Below are positions 1 through 6,991 of a DNA stretch of 64,000 nt, piece after piece. The position numbers and the translations under genes are program-made. Source of the DNA: JAGOCV01 sp049445855 (GTDB lineage: Bacteria; Pseudomonadota; Gammaproteobacteria; Burkholderiales; Burkholderiaceae_C); assembly GCF_049445855.1 (NCBI RefSeq), contig NZ_JBMSDV010000007.1, positions 1 to 64,000 of the forward strand, in the 5' to 3' direction. The notes below the pieces were generated by a model. That model was not told the DNA's origin, did not search any database, and worked only from the letters and a program-made list of their open reading frames with translations. Each line of letters begins with the position of its first letter. Position 1 is the first letter of the stretch.

Positions 1-74
1 ACATCGAGACCGGCGCCATCATGGAGCCGCAGCCGGCGCTGATGCAATCCGTTCCCAAATACGTGCTCGATTGA
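1..74 (+). CDS. 3' end of an unidentified gene (partial)
   Basis: The first bases continue an open frame from outside the window and stop at the TGA at 72-74. The last residues read roughly ETGAIMEPQPALMQSVPKYVLD. That is too little for a family call, although the position directly upstream of ridA and hpaE suggests membership of the same catabolic operon. The next start codon is 17 bases downstream, which supports co-transcription. Confidence 0.45.
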   Translation, partial: IETGAIMEPQPALMQSVPKYVLD

Positions 75-91
75 GAGCACGGCAGTCACAC

Positions 92-496
92 ATGAAACGC
101 AAGATCATCATTCCCCCCACGGGCCTGCTGCCGCATCGCCCTTATTCACCTGGCGTGCTGGCGGGCCGCCTCCTCTTCGTTTCGGGGCACACGGGCTCCG
201 ATCCGGTCACGCGCGAAATTGCCAAGGGCGCCGAAGCGCAGGCACAGCAGGCCTTCGAGAACATCCGCGCTGTGATCGAGACTGCCGGTGGCACCATGGC
301 CGACGTGACCAAGGTCAATGTGTTCATGCTCGACATGCCCAGCGACTTTGAAGCCATGAACGCCGTGTTCCGCAAGGTCTTCCCGAACAACCCGCCGGCC
401 CGCACGACGGTGGGCGTCTCGCATCTGGCGCGCGCAGGGCTGCACCTGGAGATCGAGGTCACCGCCGTGCTGGACGACGATGCGGGGCATCCATGA
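92..496 (+). CDS. RidA/YjgF family enamine/imine deaminase
   Basis: The product of about 134 residues belongs to the RidA (YjgF/YER057c/UK114) family, small trimeric proteins that hydrolyse reactive enamine/imine intermediates; some members act in aromatic catabolic operons. Visible family features are the N-terminal YSPGVLAGRLLFVSGHTG stretch, QAQQAFENIRAVIETAGGT in the middle, and NPPARTTVGVSHLA near the end, which holds the conserved arginine. The ATG at 92 is preferred over a TTG at 71 because the family starts close to it. The stop overlaps the hpaE start as ATGA (493-496), so the two are probably translationally coupled and the protein may serve the same ring-cleavage pathway. Confidence 0.9.
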   Translation: MKRKIIIPPTGLLPHRPYSPGVLAGRLLFVSGHTGSDPVTREIAKGAEAQAQQAFENIRAVIETAGGTMADVTKVNVFMLDMPSDFEAMNAVFRKVFPNNPPARTTVGVSHLARAGLHLEIEVTAVLDDDAGHP

Positions 497-1959
497 TCAA
501 GCATCTCATTGATGGGCACGCGGTCGGAAGTGCCGCTGCCTTCGAAAATTCAAACCCCGCTACCGGGGAAGTTCTCGCCGAAGTTGCCGCGGGCGGCGAC
601 GCCGAGATTCATGCCGCTGTTGCAGCAGCAAAGAGCGCATTCCCCAAATGGGCGGGACTTCCGGCGCGCGAGCGTGCGCGCATCATGCGCAAACTGGGCG
701 ACCTGATTGCACAGCATGTACCCGCCCTTTCATTGATGGAGACCGACGACACCGGTCTGCCGCTGCATCAGACACGCCAGACACTGATCCCGCGCGCGGC
801 CGACAACTTCCACTTCTTCGCCGAAGTGGCCACCCGCATGGACGGCAAGACCTACCCGGTCGATCGCACCATGCTCAACTACACGTTGATGCAGCCCGTC
901 GGTGTGTGCGGCCTCATCTCCCCGTGGAATGTGCCTTTCATGACCGCGACGTGGAAGGTGGCGCCATGCCTCGCCCTCGGCAATACGGCAGTGCTCAAGA
1001 TGTCCGAGCTCTCACCGATGACTGCTGACATGCTTGGACGCCTCGCGCTTGAGGCCGGCGTGCCGGCGGGTGTGCTCAACGTCGTCCACGGCTATGGCCG
1101 CGATGCGGGCGAGGCGCTGGTGCGGCATCCGGATGTACGCACCATATCGTTCACCGGCGGTACGACCACGGGCAAGCGCATTACGAGCGTGGCTGGCCTC
1201 AAGCGGCTTTCGCTGGAGCTTGGCGGCAAATCTCCGGTGCTGGTTTTCGAAGACGCCGATCTCGAACGGGCGCTCGACGCCGCGCTCTTCACGATCTTCT
1301 CGATCAACGGTGAGCGTTGCACGGCCGGCTCGCGTATTTTTATCCAGGCCTCGGTGTACGACCGCTTCGCGAGGGAATTTGCCGAGCGTGCAAGCCGACT
1401 CGTCGTCGGTGACCCGCGTAGCGAAACCACCAACGTCGGCTCCATGATCTCGCGTGCGCATTGGGAAAAAGTGACTGGTTACATCGACATCGGCACGAGC
1501 GAGGGCGCCACTGCCGCAGCTGGCGGAACGGGGCGCCCAGAAGATCTGCCTGTGCATCTGCGAAATGGCAACTTTTTGCGGCCGACTGTCCTGACTGGCG
1601 TGCACAACCGTATGCGTGTCGCGCAGGAGGAAATTTTCGGTCCCGTGGTGTGCCTGATTCCGTTCGAGGACGAGGACGAAGGACTGAGGCTCGCCAATGA
1701 TGTGAAGTACGGCCTTGCGTCCTACATCTGGACGCAGGACATTGGCAAGGCGCACCGCCTTGCCGCAGGGATCGAGGCCGGCATGGTATTCGTCAACAGC
1801 CAGAACGTGCGGGACTTACGCCAGCCCTTTGGCGGCATCAAGGAGTCGGGCATCGGACGCGAAGGTGGCGACTTCAGTTTCGAAGCGTTCTGTGAAGTCA
1901 AGAATGTCTGCGTGTCGTATGGCAATCACCCCATTCCGAAGTGGGGCCTGCCAGCCTAG
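493..1959 (+). CDS. hpaE: 5-carboxymethyl-2-hydroxymuconate semialdehyde dehydrogenase
   Basis: This 488-residue NAD-dependent aldehyde dehydrogenase oxidises the semialdehyde formed by meta cleavage of homoprotocatechuate (4-hydroxyphenylacetate pathway). The catalytic cysteine is in NGERCTAGSR (about Cys276) and the general base glutamate in LELGGKSP (about Glu242). PWNVPFMTATWK and the FTGGT cofactor loop are intact, and QEEIFGPV is near residue 380. The long match to HpaE around MNYTLMQPVGVCGLISPWN and VFVNSQNVRDLRQPFGG separates it from betaine or phenylacetaldehyde dehydrogenases. No other recognisable hpa gene is in the window, so the rest of the pathway should lie to the left. Its stop overlaps by four bases the stop of the convergent regulator. 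Confidence 0.88.
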   Translation: MIKHLIDGHAVGSAAAFENSNPATGEVLAEVAAGGDAEIHAAVAAAKSAFPKWAGLPARERARIMRKLGDLIAQHVPALSLMETDDTGLPLHQTRQTLIPRAADNFHFFAEVATRMDGKTYPVDRTMLNYTLMQPVGVCGLISPWNVPFMTATWKVAPCLALGNTAVLKMSELSPMTADMLGRLALEAGVPAGVLNVVHGYGRDAGEALVRHPDVRTISFTGGTTTGKRITSVAGLKRLSLELGGKSPVLVFEDADLERALDAALFTIFSINGERCTAGSRIFIQASVYDRFAREFAERASRLVVGDPRSETTNVGSMISRAHWEKVTGYIDIGTSEGATAAAGGTGRPEDLPVHLRNGNFLRPTVLTGVHNRMRVAQEEIFGPVVCLIPFEDEDEGLRLANDVKYGLASYIWTQDIGKAHRLAAGIEAGMVFVNSQNVRDLRQPFGGIKESGIGREGGDFSFEAFCEVKNVCVSYGNHPIPKWGLPA

Positions 1960-2711
1960 TGGCGCGTTGGCGAAGGCGCTGACGTGGCGGCCTTCGTGTT
2001 CCTGGAGACAGGGTCGGGCGAGGAGCGGCGCAGCAGGATCGTGCGCCCGACAAGGTCAATGCTGCCGGCCCGCTTGAGCTTCTGCAGCGTACGCGTGACG
2101 GTCACACGTGAAAGATTGGTCATGTTGCCGATCTGCTCGTGTGTCAGGTGCACGCGAACGTGGTCATTGAAAGTGCTGACTTCTTCCGAGTGTGTCTGTG
2201 CCATCTGCTCCAGGAAACGCAGGATGCGCTGGTCCGGTGCTTCGTATACGGCCTGGTGCAGCCTGTCCACTGCCAGCCGTTGCTTGAGACTCAAAACGTA
2301 GAGAAGAGACATCGCAAATCTCGGATTCTGCGAGATGTACTCCTCCATGTGCGCCACGTTGAGCTGCAGGAGATCCGCCGACTCGATCACGCGGGCGGCC
2401 GAGTACCGCGGCAAAGCGGTGAGCGCTGCCGCTTCGCCGATGACGCTGCCCGGGCCCATGATGTTGAACATCGACTCGTGCCCGTTGTCGCTCAGGTTGA
2501 AGACATGCACCTTTCCCGACAGGAGGATGTAGAACCGCCGGTCGATCTCGCCTTGAGTAAACAGGAACTGTCCTGCGGCGTAATGGACCTTCTCGCCAAT
2601 GCCCGCCTGCAACATGTACGCGACGTATTCGCCTCGCGGTATCCACGTCTCGGAGGTCGCGTTGCGACCGGCTGGCGCTGCAGCGGCATCGAATCCTGGT
2701 GAACAGCTCAT
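1956..2711 (-). CDS. Crp/Fnr family transcriptional regulator
   Basis: The 251-residue protein has an N-terminal cyclic-nucleotide-binding-like beta roll (about residues 30-150, with GQFLFTQGEIDRRFYILLSG and GSVIGEAAALTALPRYSA) and a C-terminal winged helix (HEQIGNMTNLSRVTVTRTL). The FNR iron-sulphur cysteines are absent, so it is not an oxygen sensor of the FNR type. In the recognition helix the CRP pattern SRETVGR is SRVTVTR, which replaces the specificity glutamate by valine. The ATG at 2711 is chosen because upstream in-frame residues do not fit the family. It is divergent from the arylformamidase-like gene, with a dyad in between. The effector is unknown. Confidence 0.85.
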   Translation of the reverse strand: MSCSPGFDAAAAPAGRNATSETWIPRGEYVAYMLQAGIGEKVHYAAGQFLFTQGEIDRRFYILLSGKVHVFNLSDNGHESMFNIMGPGSVIGEAAALTALPRYSAARVIESADLLQLNVAHMEEYISQNPRFAMSLLYVLSLKQRLAVDRLHQAVYEAPDQRILRFLEQMAQTHSEEVSTFNDHVRVHLTHEQIGNMTNLSRVTVTRTLQKLKRAGSIDLVGRTILLRRSSPDPVSRNTKAATSAPSPTRH

Positions 2712-2841
2712 GGCTTGACTCCGTTGGCTGATGAAGGTCTGTGAATCATGCAAGTGGCATACCAGATGCGCCAAGGTGATGATATGGAAGTGGTGCGCGC
2801 TCGGACATCGGTGCAGACACTATGTATGGTGCGACCATCAA

Positions 2842-2857
2842 TGTATCCGGCGATACA
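2842..2857. promoter_or_regulatory. CRP-spaced dyad TGTAT-N6-ATACA
   Basis: A perfect inverted repeat TGTATC-CGGC-GATACA lies in the 179-base divergent region between the Crp/Fnr-type regulator and the hydrolase gene. Its five-six-five spacing equals that of CRP sites (TGTGA-N6-TCACA), with the fourth base of each half changed. A second, weaker inverted repeat, ATGGT-GCG-ACCAT, sits just upstream at 2826-2838. Assignment to the neighbouring regulator is inference. Confidence 0.5.
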
Positions 2858-2890
2858 GCGCGCAACCTGCCTGGCGGCTACGGTGCCAGC

Positions 2891-3769
2891 ATGACCCTCT
2901 ATCGTGAATTCACGACCCAGGCGCAATTGGATGCGCAATACGACCCTTCCAGCCAGGTGGCCGACCCCGCCGCCATGCTGGCCAGACGTCAGGCAGCAGC
3001 TGCACATGCGCGCGCGACACTGGATTGCGACTTGTCCGTGCGCTACGGCGAACTGCCCCCCGAGACGCTGGACGTTTTCCCTGCGGCGCAGCCTGGCTCG
3101 CCCGTTGTTGTTTTCATCCACGGCGGTTACTGGTCAACGCCGTTTCTTGTGAAGGAGCTCTACTCGTGGGTTGCGATGGGTCTTCATGCGCGTGGCTTCA
3201 CCACTGTTGTGCTGGACTATGGTGTTTGCCCGGACTACTCCGTTGCCGAACTCACCGCGCAATGCCGTCGAGCGGTTGCGTGGCTGTATCGCAATGCTGA
3301 ACGGTACAACGGGTCGAATGACAAGATTTATGTCACCGGCCATTCGGCTGGCGGGCACTTGAGTGCTCGTGTCGCTCAGACGGACTGGACGCTGGACTTC
3401 GCGCTTCCGATGGATGTCGTGAAGGGCGCGTGTCCGATCAGTGGGCTGTTCGATCTGAGGCCGTTTCCGTACACATGGCTTCAGCCGAAGCTGCGACTGA
3501 CGCCTGAGATGGCCTTCGACGAAAGCCCCCTGCTGGTGACGCGGAGGCCTCTCGCACCCATGCTCATTGCATGGGGTGCCGACGAGACATCTGAATTCGC
3601 GCGGCAGGCCCAAGCGTGGAAAGACTGTTGCGAAGCAAACGAAACGCTGGCCGAGCTGCTGCCTTTGCCTGGCGCATTGCACAACTCGGCTATCGACGGC
3701 TTCGCGAGCGCCGACAGCCTTTTATGTGAATCGATCGCCAGCCACATGCGGGTGTGCCTGCCGGGCTGA
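2891..3769 (+). CDS. Alpha/beta hydrolase, arylformamidase (KynB-like) group
   Basis: The 292-residue product has the esterase/formamidase fold: an oxyanion HGGYW motif near residue 78 and the nucleophile elbow GHSAGGHL (Ser152). An acid and a histidine follow late in the chain (WGADET, ALHNSAID). The N terminus (YREFTTQAQLDAQYDPS) is typical of N-formylkynurenine formamidase-like hydrolases. Only two of the usual tryptophan pathway neighbours would confirm that substrate and none are here, so the substrate is open. The ATG at 2891 is preferred to 2822 because the upstream start would place the operator dyads inside the gene. No strong ribosome binding site is seen for either. Confidence 0.8.
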   Translation: MTLYREFTTQAQLDAQYDPSSQVADPAAMLARRQAAAAHARATLDCDLSVRYGELPPETLDVFPAAQPGSPVVVFIHGGYWSTPFLVKELYSWVAMGLHARGFTTVVLDYGVCPDYSVAELTAQCRRAVAWLYRNAERYNGSNDKIYVTGHSAGGHLSARVAQTDWTLDFALPMDVVKGACPISGLFDLRPFPYTWLQPKLRLTPEMAFDESPLLVTRRPLAPMLIAWGADETSEFARQAQAWKDCCEANETLAELLPLPGALHNSAIDGFASADSLLCESIASHMRVCLPG

Positions 3770-3773
3770 GCAC

Positions 3774-4796
3774 TCAGTCCGGTGTGAACTTGTGCTGGGC
3801 ACGCCGCGGCTTCATTTCGTCGGGGCCATGATCCCGGCGATATCCCACGACGCTTTCGCGGCAATTGCCGAAGGAGCGCTGCAGTGCACGTGCAAAACCC
3901 TTCATCTCTTGCATCGCCGCATTGCTTTGCATCACGAATCTTGCGAACCCGTGCGGCATGGCAGGTGCGCAGCGCAGGGTCACGTTGATGCCGGAGGCTG
4001 ACATGATTCCTGCCAGTGCCTGGGCCTCGTCGCGCAACGGATCGAGCTCTGCGCTGAGGATGTGCGTGGGCGGCAGGCCGTGCCAGTTGCGGATCTGCAG
4101 CAGGTCGAAATGCGGGTCGGTGTTGGCGCGGCCCTGCACGCCACCGAACCACTCCCAATACTGCAGCAGGTTCCCGCGCGACAGGCCTGCGGACTGTGCG
4201 TGCTCGTGATGGCTCGGAAACTCTGCATTCGGCGAAGCCGCGGGGTAGATGAGCCCGAGCCACGCGAGGCCCGACGCCTGGCCATGCAGCGTTGCGCGCA
4301 ATGCAGCCGCCGCCGCCAGATGCGCGCCCGCGCTGTCGCCCAGCAGCAGCACCGGGCGTTTCTGTGCGAGCGCCCAGTACAAGGCGGTCTCCGCATCTTC
4401 GAGCGCGGCAGGGTGCGCATGCTCGGGGCTTAGCCGATAGTCGACGGCTGCGAGTTCCACACCGGCCTGGTGTGCCAGCCAGCCGCACAGCGCGTCGTGC
4501 GACGCGATGCCGCCCGCGCTCCAGCCGCCGCCGTGCAGGTATAGCGCGAGCGGCGATACGGGTTGCGCGGGCGTGTACAGGCGCAGCGCGACTCGGTGCC
4601 CCTGCTTTGCGTCGAGATGGAAATCGCGCCGCACCGTGTCGGGCGCGGCGGGCGCGCCGGCCAGTTCCGCAATGCGGTCGTACCGCTCGCGCCGGCGGGC
4701 GAGATCGGTGACCGACGGGCCGAGCTGTGCGTGCGCGAGCTGGAAGAACCTCGCGAGGTCGGGGTCGAGGCTGACCTGGTTCGTCCTGGCGTTCAT
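3774..4796 (-). CDS. Alpha/beta hydrolase, HSL-type esterase
   Basis: The 340-residue protein is a hormone-sensitive-lipase-type carboxylesterase. It shows the HGGGWSAGG oxyanion block (about residue 103), VDYRLSPEHAHPAALED, the nucleophile elbow LLGDSAGAHLAA, the acid in AELDPLRDEA and the histidine in PHGFARFV. The start at 4796 overlaps the stop of the upstream Bug receptor as ATGA, so the two are expected to be translated together. That pairing suggests hydrolysis of an ester whose acid part is bound by the receptor. The C-terminal tail of about 40 basic residues (RRDHGPDEMKPRRAQHK) is longer than usual. The substrate is not predictable. Confidence 0.82.
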   Translation of the reverse strand: MNARTNQVSLDPDLARFFQLAHAQLGPSVTDLARRRERYDRIAELAGAPAAPDTVRRDFHLDAKQGHRVALRLYTPAQPVSPLALYLHGGGWSAGGIASHDALCGWLAHQAGVELAAVDYRLSPEHAHPAALEDAETALYWALAQKRPVLLLGDSAGAHLAAAAALRATLHGQASGLAWLGLIYPAASPNAEFPSHHEHAQSAGLSRGNLLQYWEWFGGVQGRANTDPHFDLLQIRNWHGLPPTHILSAELDPLRDEAQALAGIMSASGINVTLRCAPAMPHGFARFVMQSNAAMQEMKGFARALQRSFGNCRESVVGYRRDHGPDEMKPRRAQHKFTPD

Positions 4797-5809
4797 TCCG
4801 GCTTGATGTTCCGTTCCTTCACCGTACGGGCCCACTTGCGATGGTCGCTCGCGACGATCTCGCCGAACTTCTCGCGGCTGTTGCCCACCGGCGTGACGCC
4901 GATCTTCGTGAAGCCGTCGGCCACTTCGGGCATCTGCATCACCTTGCTGATGCTGGCGCTCAGCTTGTCGAGGATGGCGGGCGGCGTGCGCGCGGGCGCG
5001 AAGAAGCCGAACCAGTTCATCACCTCGAAGCCCGGCACACCGAGTTCGGCGACGGTGGGCACATCGGGCAGCGCGGGGTTGCGCTGCAGCGAGGTTACGG
5101 CCAGCGGCTTGACGCGGCCGTCCTTGATGAGTGGCATGGCCGACGACGGGTTGTCGAAGATGCCCGTCACCTGGCCGCCGAAGAAGTCGCTCATCCAGCT
5201 GGAGCCGCCGCGATACGGCACGTGCTGGCTCTGCAGGCCGGCCATCGACACCAGCAACTCATGCGCCATGTGCGGCATGGTGCCGATGCCGCCGGAGGCG
5301 ACGAAGTACTTGCCCGGGTCTTTCTTGGTGAGCGCGATGAATTCACGCATGTCCTTCGCGGGGAAGTCCGGCTTCACCAGAAACACGGTGGGGTTGGCGA
5401 TGGCCTGCGACACGGGCGTCAGGTCTTTCATCGGGTCGAAGGTGAGCTTGTCGAACAGCGGGCCCATCACGGTGAGGATCGGGCCGGTGTAGAGCAGCGT
5501 GTAGCCGTCCGCTTCGGAGCGGCCGACGAAGTCGGTGCCGATCTGCGTGTTGGCGCCGGCCTTGTTCTCCACGACGAACTGCTGGCCGAGCAGGGTGCTG
5601 AGGTGGCGGCAGACCACGCGCACCGAGCTGTCGGAAATGTTGCCCGGCGCATAGGGCACGATCACGCGCACCGGCCTTGCGGGCCAGGCCTGGGCGGCGT
5701 CCTGTGCCTGTGCGGCCAGGGGTGCGAGTGACGCGAAGGGCGCTGCGCAGAGCGCGGCGGCTGCGCCGAGCAGTTGCCTGCGCTGCATGTGGGGCGTGCT
5801 GTCGTTCAT
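4793..5809 (-). CDS. Bug/TctC family periplasmic solute receptor
   Basis: The 338-residue secreted protein belongs to the Bordetella uptake gene (Bug/TctC) receptors, which bind carboxylates or amides and normally feed TctAB-type membrane proteins. A twin-arginine-like start (QRRQLLGAAAALCAAPFASL) precedes the mature WPARPVRVIVPYAPG beta strand. GGIGTMPHMAHELL and VPYRGGSSWMSDFFGGQV are the family ligand-binding loops. The ATG at 5809 is chosen for its GGAGA ribosome binding site. No tctA or tctB is nearby, so it is an orphan receptor. The LysR gene directly upstream and two palindromes in the 114-base gap indicate local control. Confidence 0.9.
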   Translation of the reverse strand: MNDSTPHMQRRQLLGAAAALCAAPFASLAPLAAQAQDAAQAWPARPVRVIVPYAPGNISDSSVRVVCRHLSTLLGQQFVVENKAGANTQIGTDFVGRSEADGYTLLYTGPILTVMGPLFDKLTFDPMKDLTPVSQAIANPTVFLVKPDFPAKDMREFIALTKKDPGKYFVASGGIGTMPHMAHELLVSMAGLQSQHVPYRGGSSWMSDFFGGQVTGIFDNPSSAMPLIKDGRVKPLAVTSLQRNPALPDVPTVAELGVPGFEVMNWFGFFAPARTPPAILDKLSASISKVMQMPEVADGFTKIGVTPVGNSREKFGEIVASDHRKWARTVKERNIKPE

Positions 5810-5869
5810 GGTTTGTCTCCGGGTTTCTTGTACGAATGCCCGCAGTCTTGCGTGGAGCCGCCAGCCCGT

Positions 5870-5884
5870 CCAATGAATCATTGG
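5870..5884. promoter_or_regulatory. 15 bp palindrome upstream of Bug receptor
   Basis: CCAATGA-A-TCATTGG is a perfect inverted repeat with seven-base arms and one central base, in the gap between the LysR gene and the Bug receptor gene. It lies 61-75 bases before the receptor ATG, within plausible promoter distance. Confidence 0.45.
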
Positions 5885-5892
5885 AGCTGCCG

Positions 5893-5907
5893 ATTCCTGA
5901 CAGGAAT
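5893..5907. promoter_or_regulatory. LysR-type box (T-N11-A palindrome)
   Basis: ATTCCTG-A-CAGGAAT is a perfect 15 bp palindrome that fits the LysR-family T-N11-A signature exactly. Its centre is 23 bases from the centre of the preceding palindrome at 5870-5884, about two helical turns, as expected for recognition and activation sites of a LysR tetramer. The likely ligand is the protein encoded at 5924-6844. Confidence 0.5.
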
Positions 5908-5923
5908 ATCTGCGGGTGCCGGC

Positions 5924-6844
5924 TCAGGGTCGAAGCGCGTCCGCCACGACAGCCTGTTCGATCAGCCAGGCAGCCAGTGCGTCGAGCGCCGCGTGGCGCG
6001 GTTGCCCTTTGGGCAGCAGGAGGTAGAACCCGTGCCGTGCCGTCACCATCGAGCCGATGGTGACCAGCTGTCCGCTTTCGAGCTCGTTGGCGATGAGGAA
6101 CGGCGGCACCATCGCGAGCCCCCGGCCCGCGACGGCGGAGGGGATCAGCACCGAGTACTGCTCGAAGCTGATGCGCTCGGCGCGCACCGACACGAAGCCC
6201 AGGGCTTCGAGGGATTCGTCCCACAGCGATGGCCGCAGCACATGGCTGAGCAGCGGCACTGCCTCGAGCAGGCGGCGATGGATGCGCCGCACATCGATGC
6301 CCCTGGCACGCAGCGTGTCGCGCAGCGAAGGCGATATCGCGAAGCAGAAATGCCGCCCCACCAGATAGCGCGACTGCCAGCCCTGGAAGCGCCCTGTCCC
6401 GGGACGGATCTCGGCATATGCCGCGGCGGTCTGGCCCTGTGCATCCGGCAGTCGCGGCACGAGCTTCACGTGGATATCGGGATGTCGCGCTTCGAAGTCA
6501 GCGAGCAGCGGGATCAGCCAGCGCTGCGCCACGGCGGGCGCGAGGCCGAGCCGCACTTCAGTGGCCGGGCCGGCAGAGGAGGCGATGCGCCCGGCCGCTT
6601 CGTCGAGCAATTGCAGCGCGCGTTGCACCGAGCGGTGATAGCGCCGCGCGTCGGGCGTGAGTGTCATGCCTCGACCGGTGCGCTCGAACAGCACCGTGCC
6701 CAGCATCTCCTCCAGCGCCTGGATGTGCTTGGTCACCGCGCTCTGCGTGAGACTGGCCTGCTCGGCTGCGCGTGACACGCTGCCGCTGCCTGCGACGAGC
6801 AGGAAGACCCGCAGGGTCTGCAGCGAATGGCGTGTGCGCTTCAT
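5924..6844 (-). CDS. LysR family transcriptional regulator
   Basis: The 306-residue regulator has the N-terminal winged helix (about residues 7-65; SVSRAAEQASLTQSAVTKHIQALEE) and a type 2 periplasmic-binding-like effector domain resembling that of GcvA-type regulators (VRLGLAPAVAQRWLIPLLADF). It lies upstream of and on the same strand as the Bug receptor and esterase, and probably controls them through the palindromes in the gap. Divergent to it is the TonB receptor, 147 bases away. Confidence 0.88.
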   Translation of the reverse strand: MKRTRHSLQTLRVFLLVAGSGSVSRAAEQASLTQSAVTKHIQALEEMLGTVLFERTGRGMTLTPDARRYHRSVQRALQLLDEAAGRIASSAGPATEVRLGLAPAVAQRWLIPLLADFEARHPDIHVKLVPRLPDAQGQTAAAYAEIRPGTGRFQGWQSRYLVGRHFCFAISPSLRDTLRARGIDVRRIHRRLLEAVPLLSHVLRPSLWDESLEALGFVSVRAERISFEQYSVLIPSAVAGRGLAMVPPFLIANELESGQLVTIGSMVTARHGFYLLLPKGQPRHAALDALAAWLIEQAVVADALRP

Positions 6845-6878
6845 GCGGGCAGTCTAGCGCCGCAGGAATGAGTGATCT

Positions 6879-6899
6879 AAATGAGAATCTTTACTATTT
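6879..6899. promoter_or_regulatory. Putative Fur box
   Basis: The 21-base stretch AAATGAGAAT-C-TTTACTATTT has a perfect left half of the betaproteobacterial Fur operator, and six of ten bases of the right half fit the inverted repeat. It lies about 93 bases before the TonB receptor start in an AT-rich promoter region, which makes iron repression of the receptor likely. Confidence 0.55.
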
Positions 6900-6991
6900 G
6901 GCGCAAAAGGCATACAGTCGCGCCTCGGTAGCTAGATGTTTTCCGTGTTTGCGGGTCAGTCCAGCCAGAGACCCTCATCCACCGAGAGCAT

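Noticed and set aside
1956..2711. Assignment of the Crp/Fnr protein as an oxygen-sensing FNR
   Set aside because: The N-terminal cysteine cluster is missing; only one cysteine is seen near the start.
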